A DNA stretch of 64,000 bases, taken from assembly GCA_028274465.1 (NCBI GenBank), contig CM051456.1:4651545-4715544 (forward strand), given 5' to 3'. A model generated the notes under the pieces. The model was given only the letters and a program-made list of their open reading frames with translations. It was not told the origin of the DNA and made no database searches. This stretch comes from Plantago ovata (lineage: Eukaryota; Streptophyta; Magnoliopsida; Lamiales; Plantaginaceae). The position numbers were made by a program, and so were the translations under genes. Positions 1 to 13,899 of the stretch are shown here, one piece after another. Positions within the stretch are counted from its first letter, which is position 1; every line of letters starts with the position of its first letter.

Positions 1-1040
1 ATCTGTTTTGATAAATTTGTAACACATATTTTGATATTTTGCCAATATTTAAGCAAAAAAAACCATTTTAGAGAAACTGTGGTGAATGCTCTTACTACAC
101 TTGAAAATATTTAACTACTTTTTACTAGTAATATTTTTTTTAAACTTATTGCTTTAAAATAGATGTTACGTTAAAGTGTAATACTTTGGATATTTAAACA
201 ATAAAATGTCACTTTATTTAGTTTATATAGTAAAATGTAACTTAAATAATAGATCGGGTAGTTAAAATGTAACTTAGGTAATAGATTGAGTATGATAGTG
301 TAACTTTTAAAAGTTTAGATAGAAAAGTTAATTAGTGAGTTGGTAGTTTAGGTACAAAATTGTATTTTGTCCCTTTTTTTTTCTTTCTCTCTTTTTAATA
401 TTTAGTGATATACATTTTCAAACGTTTTCTTATCTCCTAAAACTTTAAAATGATAACTCATATAGTAGTTTGATTATCGTAATATATGTATATTGGAAAC
501 AAAAGAGTGGAGGAATTTATTTATAGGCTAGGGTGTGATAATTTCCAAGTTATTTATAATAACTCTTATGTTTTTATTTTTGTTTTTGTGTTATAAAAAA
601 ATCGTATCTAATCTAGGAGATTTACTCAATTTATAACAGAAAATTTATTTTAGGAATAATTACAAATTTAGTAGGCTTGTATTGTGGTGAAAATGTCCGA
701 TCGAGTAGCATTGCTGTATTACATACACAGACTCCAAATCTACAGAAGTCCATTTTTCAGGGGACGTGAGCTGTGAAAGAAAAAGGCAACAAATGAACAA
801 ACCCAAAAACAGAGGACAAAATCTTGACCAAGTATGCCAGCTCAGCTTCTTGTGGCCCCCGCAACTAAAAACAACACGCCTTTTCCGCTTCTTTTTTATT
901 TTGTTTGTCCAGTCCAATTATTTTAATAATAATAAAAATAAAAAAAAGAACTTTTGAACGAAGAAGAAATAAATAAATAAATTTCCCAAAACATTCGCGC
1001 ATTCACTCTGCTTCTTCTTCTTCCTGCAGCAAACAAACTC
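1..1040. other. AT-rich intergenic DNA upstream of the borate transporter
   Basis: No gene is visible; the short open frames lack any recognisable domain. A small imperfect tandem duplication with a period of about 31 bases lies at 229-292 (two copies of a motif beginning AAAATGTAACTTA). The right end becomes pyrimidine-rich as it approaches the leader of the BOR gene. Confidence 0.6.
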
Positions 1041-1054
1041 CTGATCTTTTTCTT

Positions 1055-1056
<2 letters not shown>

Positions 1057-1086
<30 letters not shown>

Positions 1087-2037
1087 CTCATTCTGCTCGC
1101 CACTCCCTTTTCCTCCTTGTTATCTATCTATACACTTGACATTCATTTTCATAAATAAAAAAGAAGAAATAGATTGACGAAGAGAGAAAATAGGAGATTC
1201 GTTAAACGATAAACAAGAAAACCATATACACACAAGGCCAGGATAAACAACGAACACAGAGAGGGGAATTTTCTTCTTCTTCCTTTTCCTCTCTTCCCCG
1301 GTTCAACCAACCCTTCTTTTTCATTCATTCACTCGCCTGCCTTCTCTTCATTCTCCGTTCCCCAAGGTTTGTTTTCATTTCTTTTCTTTTTTTGTCTTTA
1401 CACATTCAATAGATTTGTTTCTTGGATCAACAACACGACGACGTTCTTTCTTTTTATTCGCTCTCATTGTTTTTCTTTGTTAATCTAAATCATGTTATAG
1501 TTCTTGTTCTTGTCTGTTATTTCTAATCTTATCTGGTCATTTTAATTTATCTTCAAATGATCAGATGTCATCTCTGTTGTTTACATGGAAAAAAAATACT
1601 AGTATATGGTTTTTTTGTTTATACTGTGTGATTTGGATTTCATGATCATTTATAGGGACAAAGATTTTGATGCAATCCTTCACTAGTACTCTCATTAGTA
1701 GTAGTATTGTTTAATAGTCTACACAAGGGGACTTGCATGTGCACCTATTCATTATTTTATACAGCAACTGCTGATCTTGTCTTCGTTGTTAGTACTTGCT
1801 CTAAATTATGTTGTTCGAGTGTATAATGCCAAGAGTGTGCCCTGGTCTGGTGTAGTGTATGGTTTATGCAAAAGGTTTATGCTGCAAAATATTAGCCTTA
1901 ACCATTCAACAGCCAATGTCATTGTGTTCCATTGTCTATGGAGATAGATTGGAAGCCCATATGAGTTAGTAGTACTATGTTATTATGTTTCAGTAGAATA
2001 ACTTGATTTATCAATTATTGTTTGATCAGCTTAAACA
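1057..2037 (+). promoter_or_regulatory. Core promoter and spliced 5' leader of the BOR gene
   Basis: A TA dinucleotide run of about 13 units (1060-1086) sits where a TATA box would be. It is followed by a pyrimidine-rich leader to about 1366 and a good donor (AAG|gtttgt). The leader intron would run from 1367 to 2029 (ending gatcag), leaving eight leader bases before the ATG at 2038. I see no ATG in the presumed leader exons, so upstream AUG-stop control of the kind known for some boron genes (for example NIP5;1) is not visible. The transcription start is inferred. Confidence 0.55.
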
Positions 2038-5023
2038 ATGGATTTACTCAAGAATCCATTCAGTGGAATTGTGAATGATGTTAAAGGTAGAGCTGCTTCC
2101 TACAAAAAGGACTGGTTTGATGCTTGTGGTTCTGGTGCAAGGTAGTATTTATCTACTCTTCTCCTTGTTTTGTTTCTTTATTAATATTAACAATTTAATC
2201 AAATTGAGTATCTGACCTCTGTTGCATTTAACATTTCAGGATTTTGGCACCAACTGCTTACATATTCTTTGCTTCTGCTCTTCCTGTAATCGCCTTCGGG
2301 CAGCAGTTGAGTCGAGAAACAGGTGTGTCTTAGTTTCTAGCATAAACAGCTCACAGTTTAATTAATTCCTGGTCAAGTGTCGTCGTATTGTTTTGAACAT
2401 TTCTGGTATTTTTTGGTAGATGGGAGCTTGAGCACAGTTGAGACACTTGCTTCAACTGCTATATGTGGGATTATCCACTCCATCTTTGGTGGACAGCCTT
2501 TGTTGATTCTAGGAGTGGCAGAACCAACTATTATCATGTACTCCTACTTGTACAATTTCGCCAGGGACCATATTGGAAGAGAATTGTATCTAGCCTGGGC
2601 TGGATGGTAAAAAGCCGGACTTACATCTGCTCATATTCCTCTGCAATTAGTTCGTTCTTATGGATGTGATTGTTTTTCGTGTACAGGGTCTGTGTTTGGA
2701 CTGCCTTGCTGCTGTTTATTCTCGCTATATTTAACGCCTGTAACGTGATCAGTCGATTTACGAGAATAGCAGGGGAACTTTTCGGCATGTTGATAACTGT
2801 TCTTTTTATCCAAGAGGCCATTAGGGTAATATTCTTCGCTTTTGGAACATTGATTTCGGATTTGACAGCTCTTAGCTTGTTCTGTTTCAATCTGTCATTA
2901 TGTTTACAATTATGGATGTTTGAACCGCAGGGTATGGTTAGTGAATTTCACATGCCAGAAGGACAAAGTGCTAGTGAAGATCAATTCCAGTTTCAATGGC
3001 TTTATGTGAATGGGCTACTGGGAATTATATTATCGCTTGGGGTGGTTATCACTTCCTTGAAGAGTAGAGATGCTAGGTCTTGGCGTTATGGCCCAGGCTG
3101 GTTTCGGGGTTTTACTGCAGACTATGGTGTTCCGCTTATGGTTGTTGTATGGACTATGTTATCTTACGCAGTACCTCGTGAAGTTCCTTCTGCAGTTCCA
3201 AGAAGACTTATGAGTCCTCTTCCCTGGGAAGCTGGATCGTATTACCATTGGACAGTTATTAATGTACTGAAGTTACCATTCAAACAAGTATTTCAAAAAT
3301 ATTCCATGAACTGTAGGAGACTTAAATATTTTATGTTTTTGAATTGCAGGATATGGGAAAGGTACCAACAGGATATATTTTTGCTGCATTAGTACCGGCA
3401 ATCATGATCGCAGGTTTATACTTCTTTGATCATAGTGTAGCTGCACAATTGGCACAGCAGAAGGAATTCAACCTCAAAAATCCACCTGCGTACCATTACG
3501 ACCTGTTTCTACTTGGAGTCATGGTACATTTTCATTTCTCTCACAAGAAAGCGTTTGCTTTTCCAGCATGCTTAATCAGTTCTAGTTAATCAACTCTAAA
3601 AGACATTAGAAGATCATTTGAAGTTGTTTAACGGTTCCACTAATTTCTTATTTCGTTGAATCCAGACTTTGATTTGTGGATTACTTGGACTTCCTCCCTC
3701 AAATGGTGTACTCCCACAATCGCCCATGCATACTAGGAGCCTCGCTACACTTAAGAAGCAGTTGTTACGGAAGAAAATGGTAAAGAAAGCAAAGGAAGGC
3801 ATTAAAGAACAAGAAAGCCACTCGGAGATCTATGGTCGAATGCATGCTGTGTTCGTTGAGATTGATCAAACTCCTGATGTGAGTTTGCATGTATTTCTGT
3901 AGTTTGTTTTGTTTGATTTTTTCTAATGCGTCCATTCTCACTGATTATCTCAGCAAATAACATTTAAACTAATTTTTGTTGCTTCAGCATACGGTGGAGA
4001 AAGAACTGGCGAACTTGAAGGAAGCTGTCTTGAATCACGATGCGATAGAAGATTCAGAATCATTTGATCCAGAAAAGTATATAGACCTCCATTTGCCAGT
4101 ACGAGTAAACGAACAAAGAGTTAGCAATCTGCTCCAGTCCTTGCTCGTGGGTTTCGCTATGTGCGTTATGCCTCTAATCAAGACGATACCTACCTCAGTG
4201 TTGTGGGGATATTTCGCGTACATGGCCATTGACAGCCTTCCTGGTAATCAGTTTTGGGAGAGGATACAGCTGTTCTTTGTCCCTCCTCGTCGCCGTTTCA
4301 AGTAAGTGTTGTATCATGATTCATTAGCCATCATCAATTAGTTGTAATGCAATACGCTAGTAAACTAATTTCTGTTTCTGTACTTCAGGGTACTTCAAGG
4401 GGTCCATGCTTCATTTGTGGAGACTGTACCATTCAAGTACATATTCATCTTCACCGCATTCCAGTTTTTGTATCTGTTGTTGTGCTTCGGGATCACATGG
4501 ATACCGATTGCTGGAATACTTTTCCCGCTTCCGTTCTTCATTTTAATAAGCATAAGAGAGCATGTCCTGCCCAAGGTGTTTCCACCTCAACATCTTCAGG
4601 AACTGGATGCAGCTGAATATGAAGAAATTGGGGGACGTACCGGAGGGAGTTTACCCCGAAAGGTATGTATAGTTTCTTATAACATGTCCCACTAATACTC
4701 TGTGTCAATGTTTTATATCTGAAACGAGAACCGTGCTTCTGATAACAGGATGGAGAACATTCACCTGATAACAATGAAGAAGATGATAGTTCAGATGATG
4801 ATGTGTCTTCTGCGGAAATATTAGATGAGATGACCACCCACAGAGGTGAATTAAAACGCAGACAATTAAGCTTCAACGATGTGCAACCTCAGGTTAATAT
4901 CACAAACATGTTTGATCTTAAAAATTGTTGTGTCACTTATTTAGTACCGCATTAAGAAAATTTAATCTAATTCATTATGTTGCTGTGTAGGTGGTCCATC
5001 CGAAGGATTCTGCTGATTCATAA
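2038..5023 (+). CDS. BOR: Borate efflux transporter, BOR family (SLC4-like anion exchanger)
   Basis: Eleven coding exons: 2038-2141, 2240-2322, 2420-2606, 2687-2825, 2931-3263, 3350-3523, 3666-3878, 3988-4301, 4389-4662, 4749-4892 and 4991-5023. They join to 665 codons with no internal stop. The protein begins [10 protein letters not shown], has the SLC4/BOR landmarks [21 protein letters not shown] (near residue 35), [13 protein letters not shown], the polytopic membrane core, [19 protein letters not shown] in the second half, and an acidic, Ser-rich cytosolic C-terminus ([12 protein letters not shown]). BOR proteins export borate from cells for xylem loading or tolerance. Length and intron layout fit the plant family. 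I cannot decide between BOR1-like and BOR4-like from sequence alone. The gene is preceded by a leader intron and faces the K+ channel gene tail to tail. Nothing looks broken. Confidence 0.93.
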
Positions 5024-6468
5024 GGACCATGACAGTGGTAATTTCATGTCGATCAAACTGTTCACAAGAGTAATCTGTTTGAAACTGTTTGCATATCGCT
5101 TGAATAACACTAGATAGAAGTGCAACAAAATGCACTAATAGTGTCGAAGCCAAAAGTGAAGAAAGGATCATATAGAAGAAAATTATTGAGTATTAGTTTT
5201 CCTGACTCATTGTATATGACATTGAGCTGGTTTCTTACGAGAAGTTCTCGCGTTGCTTACATCCAGGATAGGCAATGATTTTGAGGATAAAAGGATGAGA
5301 AAAGGACGGTGAAAACGCAAGGCTTTTATCGTCGAATGCATGAATCAATATTTTTGCCTCTGCTACTGTGGTGATGGTCTTTAAAAATTCTATTGATTCT
5401 TTGATGCAGATGTATCATATTACAACCTACATTTAATTGATTCTATATTCTTTGAAACCAGGTAACCTGATTGATGTTTCATTTGGCCTGGTTGTGATGC
5501 CTTGAATCTTTCGGTTCAGATTTCAGGCACCCATAAATCATAGTAAATTAGTAATAGTGAACCCCCCTGATGTATTTGTTTGGTATGCTCCAAATCACAT
5601 ATATACTACAGTGAGAGTTTGAGCTGAAAAGCATAGTTCCATATGTTTTTTTATTTTTATTTTATTCTTATTTTTATTTTTATAAGCTGTAGTTCCAAGA
5701 AAACAAACATGAAACTCAGAAATGCAAGTTTCCGTAGCCTGAGATTAAATTATGAAATGTAAACTAAAGCGTCTCAATGAACGAAAGTGAAAGTGCGTCT
5801 GCAAAAATGCAAAGAGAGGTACCTCTGCACAAGGTGTCATTAGAGTTGAGCCTACTTGATAAAGTTCGAACTCGACTTGGCAGACTACTCGATTGTTTAA
5901 TGAGCTCGTGTCAAGTTATGATATGGAAAAAGGGATTTTAAACTGCCTTATTGAATTCCTATGAAGATTTGCTTGAATCCAGGTTCTACCTGACTTTTTT
6001 TTTTTTTTTTTTTTTTTGATGTGAAAGCAGCAGTTTAGTTATCAAACAAGTATCAATTCTTTGTTATTCTTCATGGACAGCAGAATAGTTCTCATATGAA
6101 GTGCAAAGTTCATTCTGCTTAGCCAAACAATCAAATGTTTCAGATTAAGAGACATAAGAAGATGAAATCAATTAGTTGAAGCTGAACTACATTCACACCT
6201 GCAGAACTTGTTGAACTCAAAAGATTGATACATAGACTGTTAGGAAAAACTAAAAAAAGATAGCTGATATTCTAAAACTGCAAGCTATCTTCCTTCTGTT
6301 TCATCAACTTTCATGTATGTTGTTATTTCTCTCCTCAATGATCTATGTTATACAACAAAAGGTACACAAACTTTACAGTTATCTACATATGAAAATGAAG
6401 TGGTATTCACAATATCCACTGAGATTCTGTCATGGACCTCATGGTACCTCTACAAGATTCATTTTTCT
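5024..6468. other. Tail-to-tail intergenic region between BOR and the K+ channel
   Basis: This contains the 3' UTRs of both neighbours and AT-rich DNA. A T homopolymer of about 22 bases lies near 5996-6017. No coding potential, RNA gene or clear mobile element is seen. Confidence 0.5.
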
Positions 6469-9400
6469 CTAAGCCAAAACCAGATGATCTCCATCTCTAA
6501 GCAAGGATACATCTTCGACCAAAGCTCCACTTCTTGTAAGGATTTTAGTAGCACGGAAATCAAACTTCTTACAACCCAAGTCGAAGAACTCTGCAAGTGA
6601 TCCAGGCAAATATACCAACTTCCCTGCCTCATCACCCTTTGCTGGACAACTCACGGTCACTCTAGCTCGGTTATCATGCGTTGGAGGAGCTGATAATGGA
6701 ATGTTTGTACCTACAATATTTTCGGGATTAATAATTATCTGGTAAATATAACAATGAATCCTCTACATTAAACAACAAATTCACCTTGATTTCGTTGACC
6801 AGCTGTGATGATCCCGGCCAAGGAATTCTGGAACCGAACAGCTCTCCGTCTTGAGCCTAATGCTTTGTCTACTGAACTCCTAGGAGGTAACGAGGGGTCA
6901 CTCGAATGCCTTTTGAGGTAAGTAGGAGTTTCTCCACTCTCGCCAATCTGGGGCATCATCTGTTCCTTAGGCCCTGGCATGCTTTGGAAGAAAGCTTTGA
7001 TCTCTTCGTGACCCTGATACTCAGCTAAGGCTCGTGGCGTCCAGCCATAAACATCTGGTTTGTCTATATCAGCTCCTTGTTCAACCAAAAACTTAACAAT
7101 TTCGACATTTTCTTCAGATATAGCTGTGTGAAGTGCTGTGGTTCCCAAGCAATTCAGCAATGTCACATCCCCACCATGCTCAACTATTTCACTTAGAAGC
7201 TCCAAACTGTTCTGTTCGGCTGCAAAGCATGCGAACTGACCCACATCACCAGAAGACAATGTTGCGCCATTATCAGCGAGGAGTCTTTTGACACATTCAT
7301 GCTTTCCCAATATAGCATCCCATAATGGAACATTTCCTTCAGAATCTGCAGAAATGCTTGTCAAACAAACTTCACCGGATAATAATGCAGAGTTGTCAAT
7401 TTGTTCCAGAAAAACAATACCTTTTCTGTTAGGATCTGCTCCATTATCCAAAAGTAAAACAACGCATCGTAAACTTCCAGTTGATGCTGCAATATGCTGT
7501 AGATGACAAAAACAACAGCATTTCACATATCCGGTTCACAAACTATACCTTCGAAATTGCAAACTCATGCAAGTTATGCGTACCATAGCAGTACGCCCAT
7601 TGTTATCCAATTCATCAGGATCAAGACCGCGTCTCAGTAATTGTTGCAACAACAGATCATCTCCTCTGGCAGCTGCAAAGCATAAGCTCAGAGGCACGTC
7701 CATCCTTCCGTGAGCAAGCATATGCTCCGTTTCAATCAGAAGTGAGTGCATCAGTGGGTCTTTCTTCTCTTTCAGATGCTGCACCACAATTCAACGAAAC
7801 TTACTCTAAAATCTAGAGTCTGGATGATGACACCATAAAACATCATTTCATACACTGGAGAAGTTTTATACCTGGAGAAGATTGTTAACTATAATTGTCC
7901 CATCTCCGATATTAGCTTGAAGAAGATTCAGAAACGATGCACGATTCAACCTCAGCAGCTGACTCAAGCGTTTAGTACGGACAGTAAAAAGTTGTGGTCT
8001 GTAGCAAAGAACACCTATTTCACCACAAACATCTCCAGTCCGCAACTCCCCAACAACCTATAACAATTCATAATAAACATTCATGGTTTTAGATCTTTCA
8101 TTTTTCTCGAGCAGAATTGGAATACATCGGAATACTTCAACTTACCGCTTCAGCTCCATTTTTATGTGATATAAGATCCTGTCACCAACACCATAAAATT
8201 AGAAATGTGAAACCATAGCTAAAGTAACAGCCTGAGTAGAGACAATCATACCACTGCTCCATTAACTAGGATGTAAAAATCTGTAGGTGCTTCATTTTGT
8301 AAAATTATGTCTTCCCTTGGAGGAAAGTATTCTGCTCTCATATCGGAGACCTGCAAGATTAGACAACCGGAGTGATGAAAAGTGTAATCTAACACCATCG
8401 AATAAGGGCTAGCACTCGAAAGAATAGATAAGTGACAGTAGAGGAAGATATATGATGAGAACTGGTACTGTAGGTCATTACCAGCTGAAAGAGCAGGTCA
8501 TTGGACACCCCATTGAACAGATACACTTTATCAACAAGGGCATAGAAAAGATAATTCGATATACTTGAACGAATAGCTTTTGGAAGTGCATCAAGAGTTT
8601 CTTGTTGCTGCAGCCCTTCTGAGTCAGTTCTATACCTTAGGCTCAAATGGGCTATCATCTGATCTTCCAGTCGAGGTGGCAGGCGGTTTCTTTTGGCAAA
8701 GCCAGAAGCTGCTTGAATAGATTCTCTCTGTTAAACCAGAGGTGAACACACAAAGCAGAAAATTATGTTACAGGACAATAAACGCGTTGAAGAATGGGCT
8801 AATGGTACAAAATCTATGAACCAGAGTCCAATACTTACAAATCTCCTAGTTCTGAAGGTTGTTTGAACAATCATGTTGGTCATATTTCCTACAATATAGG
8901 ATGTTAGACCGAGGTTGAACAACATGTAGAAAAAGCCGAACACCATTTCTCCTGTGTTGACAGGATGCAAGTCTCCATATCCTGTAGTTGATGCAGTAGT
9001 TATAGACCAATAGATAGATATTACGTATTGATCCCATAATCTCCATTGATGGAAATCAGCATGCACCGACCCAATCCATGTATCGGTTGGGTCTCTGTGT
9101 CTATCGGCAAGAAGGAAGATCACGCAAGCAGCTAAGTGGATCTCAAAAATAGTGACCTGAACAATGCAGACAAACTTTCAATCCGATAATCCTGATCACA
9201 ATCGACGTGGAAATTTGGATCTCCTTAGTAAATACTTACACATGTAAGCTTTACAACTCGAACAACAAAGTAATTATAGTTCCTGTCTTTCTCCAATCTG
9301 CAGCAATATACAGACAAGACAACCACATGCATTGTCACCATATGATGTATAGCTGCAGAAATTTTTTCTATGATCGAAAATGAATCTTACTTCTGAAACA

Positions 9401-10479
9401 TTGCACTGACTCTTCTGAGACGCCAGAGGCGAAGAAGACTAAAGACAGCATACGATTCAGTACTAGTCGGCATCACTGCTCGTATAAACTCTGAAGGCAC
9501 CGTGGAGATCACATCAAGCACTAACCAAGATTTTGCATATTTCAGAGCAATCAGCTTTGGCGTATCCACGAGAAGAAAAGTCTTCTTATCAAGGTAAGCA
9601 ACAAAGAAGGTGAGGACGATGTCTATGGCGAAAAATCCATTGACAACATTGTCTGTTATGGAAAGAACTCCTTTTGGGTTGTTAAGAAAGCCAAATTCAA
9701 AAGGTGACACCCATGCTGTGTACAACACCAGTACAATCAGGAATGAATCCCATGTTCTGCATACAAACACAACCAAGCAAACACAAGCCGGACCAGCGAT
9801 TAAAGTTCCACGATACCATTCTGTTGGTTGAAACTATATACTACACATTGAACTTTTCATAACAATACAGCACAGGCATGGAATTTAACACTAAAACTAG
9901 GAAAGCATGCATACAATCAAATGTAATAGAATCGAACAGGAAATGATATCGGCAGAGAAGTTTTTGTTAAGAACAGAGCAAAAATGTATTCATTTCTCTT
10001 TTTTGCGACACTTTTGCTCTCCTGTTAACAGGAAATCCTCTGTGTATATAATTTCCCGAAAAAATTTAACATACAACATAGGCATAGAAGTAATACATTC
10101 ATGCAACCTGCAATACAATAATATATCAATATCATGTTATGATATACTGTATTATAGACAAGAGAGTTTTTGTTAAATACAGGGCAAAAGTATAAAGTGT
10201 CGCATAAGCAAGAAAAGACAACACTTTTGCTCTACCGTTAATTAACAACAAAAAGTAACAAAAACTGCTATGTGTATATCATCATTTTGAGAATAGAATA
10301 GGGTACCTGTAGTGAGGGTTGAAGGGAGAGATAATGAAGGGACGAAGCTTAATCCTGCCAGTACTATTGGCGCCTAGAGGAGGAAGAATGCCGCTGGATA
10401 CGCTGTGAACATCGCAGGAGCTTCTTTCGGTCTCCATCTCGACCTCATTCATGACGTCGTTCCTCTTTGTTCCTAGCAT
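6469..10479 (-). CDS. AKT1: Shaker-type inward-rectifying K+ channel, AKT1 subfamily
   Basis: Twelve coding exons on the minus strand: 10479-10307, 9756-9391, 9297-9240, 9156-8839, 8727-8482, 8350-8252, 8178-8146, 8057-7872, 7778-7584, 7496-7421, 7345-6785 and 6710-6469. They join to 850 codons, close to the usual 850-900 for AKT1. The order is: short N-terminus ([12 protein letters not shown]), S1-S6 with S4 RLWRLRRV, pore, C-linker ([11 protein letters not shown]), cyclic-nucleotide-binding-like domain ([16 protein letters not shown]), ankyrin repeats and a C-terminal KHA domain ending [10 protein letters not shown]. The family forms tetrameric plasma-membrane channels for K+ uptake; the ankyrin region is the known docking site for CBL-CIPK kinase in AKT1. 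The pore reads [12 protein letters not shown], unlike the TTLTTVGYGDLH usual in AKT1, and is closer to the KAT1 filter. The start is the first ATG before the conserved N-terminus. AKT5/AKT6 (SPIK) orthology is an alternative. Confidence 0.93.
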
Positions 10480-13400
10480 ATCATCATTTTGTTAGAAATT
10501 GATCACTTCATTTCCTGTCACTTACCTCTCCCTTTTTCTTCCCCCCTAACTAAGTCTGACGACGTGTTTTCTCTCCCTTGGAAACTCGATGATCATTCAT
10601 GCTAAATATCTATTCATATGATTATTCATATCTCTTTCCAATGTTCTTAATTTTTCAGTTTATTATTTCCTGTTTTTTCTCAGTATCTCCATGTTTGTGC
10701 TATACCTTGCTTTTCTCTTTGTCGTAGATTAATCTATTTATAGGGTGCTATATATTAAATAAATTTCAAATTGGCAAAGATATTTGCTCAAAACAGGACT
10801 TGCAGGAGTTACTTTAAAAAAGTTTGGACATTTGTCTTTAGATATATAGTACTCATGATTCATGAATCGTGAAAGAACACTTGATCGATTGACATGTGAT
10901 CTGATGATATCCAAGGAAGAACAAGTGGCAATTATATGAGTTGTCTGAGGATATATAATCAGAATTTCACGAGGATGAAGAACAAAAAGTGCAGGAAAAT
11001 ATATGATATACATATGTGATCCATCGATCGATCGGTATTACTTGTATGCTTGTGCAATTCACGGATTCATTAAAATCCATTCATGCATTAGTGTAGAACT
11101 TTAATTAATATACGTCTACATCCAACTTTTAGAACGCGTGGTTTGCAATCTATTATATACGCTTCCCGATTGATTATACGAAATGCCACTCTATCCACGT
11201 GATTTGTAAACTGAGTCACCTAGCTACATGGACTCCTTTTCTTGCATTTGGGCTGCATTGCTCAACTTTGGGGATTGTATATCACATGAGTCCATGACCA
11301 TTATTGTCGAATGTTGATTGGAAAATTTGGTGCACGAGTCCTTTGTTTTCCTTTTTCTCCTTTCCCGCCCGTGAATTTCCAGGATATATACGTCTGGAAA
11401 AGTTTTTCGGTTATCCGTTAGATAGGCAATTTGCCCCTAAAATTTTGACTGTGTGTCAGAAATGATATTCAAAGTTTTCATGCATGCAACACACACCCCA
11501 CAAAAATTTGGTCTATTGACCTTGTGAAATTTAAACTTTAGTACGTATTTTAGCTTATTGAAAAAATTAATATTAGTACGTCTTAACTCTTGTGATGACT
11601 CCCTCTTACTATGCTTGGATTAGACAAATTTGTCATCAATAAATTAAATCACCTATTTTAGTCCTTTTATATACAAAATAATAACTCATTTTGAGAATTG
11701 AATCTGTGATCTCTTAGATACCGAGTATTTCAGCTTACTACTTAACTATCAACAATTAACAATGTGAAGTAGTTAAGTTTTGTTACATCAATTAGAGTTG
11801 TAGATATAATTAAAATGGAAGGCTTGTTGGAACATACTTAATTTCCCTGCAGATCATCATCATCTAGAAGTACAATTTGATAGTATTAGCTAGCTAATAG
11901 TAATAAATACTATAATTACTCTTACACTCGGCTAAATCAAACACCAATATTATGAATTAAACTAGTACGTGATAAATTAATCAAACATTCCCATGTGATT
12001 GCATATGAGATCTAGCTTAATTTAAGGACCTTCTTGCATTTATGTTCAACCTTCCAATGTGTCTTTTGGTGGCCTTCCACTCTATTGCACTTATGTTTGT
12101 GAAATAACCTATGATATTGACCACAAATGAATATATTCGATGGATAGTATAAGTCCTTTTAAGAATAATGTCGAAAAAGTTTGATCTAAAAAGAACCGAA
12201 TGTTAATTATCATCTGGGTTTCTTTTTTATAAGTGAATGAAAGAAGCAAATAAGTTTATATTATGCTTCATGTAATGTAATAATGTAATGTATGTAGTGT
12301 TTGTAGTTATATTTCTTTTTTTTTTCTTTATGTTCATATGTTAACGATATAAAATTTCGGGTGTACATGTGATAATAGTAATCGTGAATTGTCAGCTCGT
12401 TTGGGCAGTTAGTAAAGAAGTGATATCCACCTAATTAACAATGTATGAATAGATGGAAGGGAGTGTATCTACGTAGATTGGAAAGGCAAGAAACATAGCA
12501 GTAGAAATCTATTGAGAGCCATACAAATTTCAAATTTCAGGAAAACGTGTGTTGCCTTTTATCAACACAGCACGCTTTCTACTTTAATTGCGTCCTTTTC
12601 AATATGGATGTGGTTAGTGAATGACCCAATTCATTCAACCTTAATTGGACTTGGGCCTTCCCACGAACTCATGTCGCCATCAAATTGGCAAATCTCAAAT
12701 TAATACAATTAACCATATTTTGCCCCTCTTCTGAAAAATAATTAAGCATGTAGAATTGAAAATATACATCGGTGGTGTACAATTATATCGATTTTTTGTT
12801 TTCAATAATTTCCTAAGAATACAACAACTTGAGTATTCAACGAGTGGATCTAAGCAAATTATGTAAGTCAGCCTTGGACAATTGGACCGACCCGAACGAT
12901 CCCCAAAAGTTGAGTCCTTTACTTGCAATGGGCTAGGCCTAGGAGCCATTGGTGCCGTACCTATGTCGGACCGGGTTACATGAGCTAAATTGACATTTCC
13001 CCCAACTATATGCCAAATTCATATTTAATTTCACTCGAAATCCATTTTATAATTTATATTTTAGCATTAAGACACATATTATTTTCCCTAATAATCTCAT
13101 AAAATTTCATACTTTGTGGTGACGGTGCCAAACTGCCAATAATGGCATAGATATGAATTATGATAAAATAAATAATTTATTCACCTCACTCCTTTTTGTT
13201 TCTATTAGAGACAATCATTCAACTAAAATATTTAAATTAAAAAATAGGATCTCCAATAAGGAAAAAGAAAAACTAGAAAAAGGACAAGGGGCAAATTTGC
13301 CATACGCTTAAAAAGGAAAATGAGAAAATTGAATTGTGGCCGAGGTTATTATTCGGCCCACATCTTATTTAAACAGGCCGACATAGGACACGAGATCTGA

Positions 13401-13686
13401 CCCATCTAATTTTCAAGCAGGCCCAAATTACACATCGCTATTTCAGGATTAGCTCCGCAAGAACATCGGCCTGGGCCCCATAAATTGAATTTTGGGCCCC
13501 ATAGAATATCGTGGCCTGTTTTTTTCTGGTCTAATCAAAGCTTGCCACGTAGTTGATTTCATATATCAGTGCAAAGAAAACGATGCAAGAAACTTTTGCT
13601 TTGGATATTGCTCAATCAATGACTACGCCCAATCAATTTGAGTTTTTTTTTTTACGTTTTATTTACAATTATTTAAACTTGAATTA

Positions 13687-13801
13687 GGCTCTGTTCTTTT
13701 CATCTAAAAATTAATAAAAATAAATAGTCAGTTCAAATTTGACTAATAGTATTTTGCACTACAAATAAATTTAGTTCAGTTCAGACGAATAAAACAGAGT
13801 C
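13687..13801. mobile_element. Small MITE with terminal inverted repeats starting GGCTCTGTT
   Basis: The left end reads GGCTCTGTTCTTTTCATCT and the right end, reverse-complemented, reads GACTCTGTTTTATTCGTCT, so about 20 bases match imperfectly. The flanks are TTA on the left and TAA on the right, suggestive of a Harbinger-type target site but not an exact duplication. At 115 bases it cannot code for anything. The superfamily is inferred. Confidence 0.5.
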
Positions 13802-13899
13802 TAAGTAGAACTAAATTTGATGATCCGATAATCTTAAAATATGTCCATATAAGTTGTATGCGGTTTAAGATAGTTTAGGGAAGGAAAACTAAGTAGGTA

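Noticed and set aside
12500-13600. Possible unannotated gene suggested by a GGCCCA/TGGGCC cluster
   Set aside because: No open frame with domain content or splice-joined exons was found downstream on either strand.
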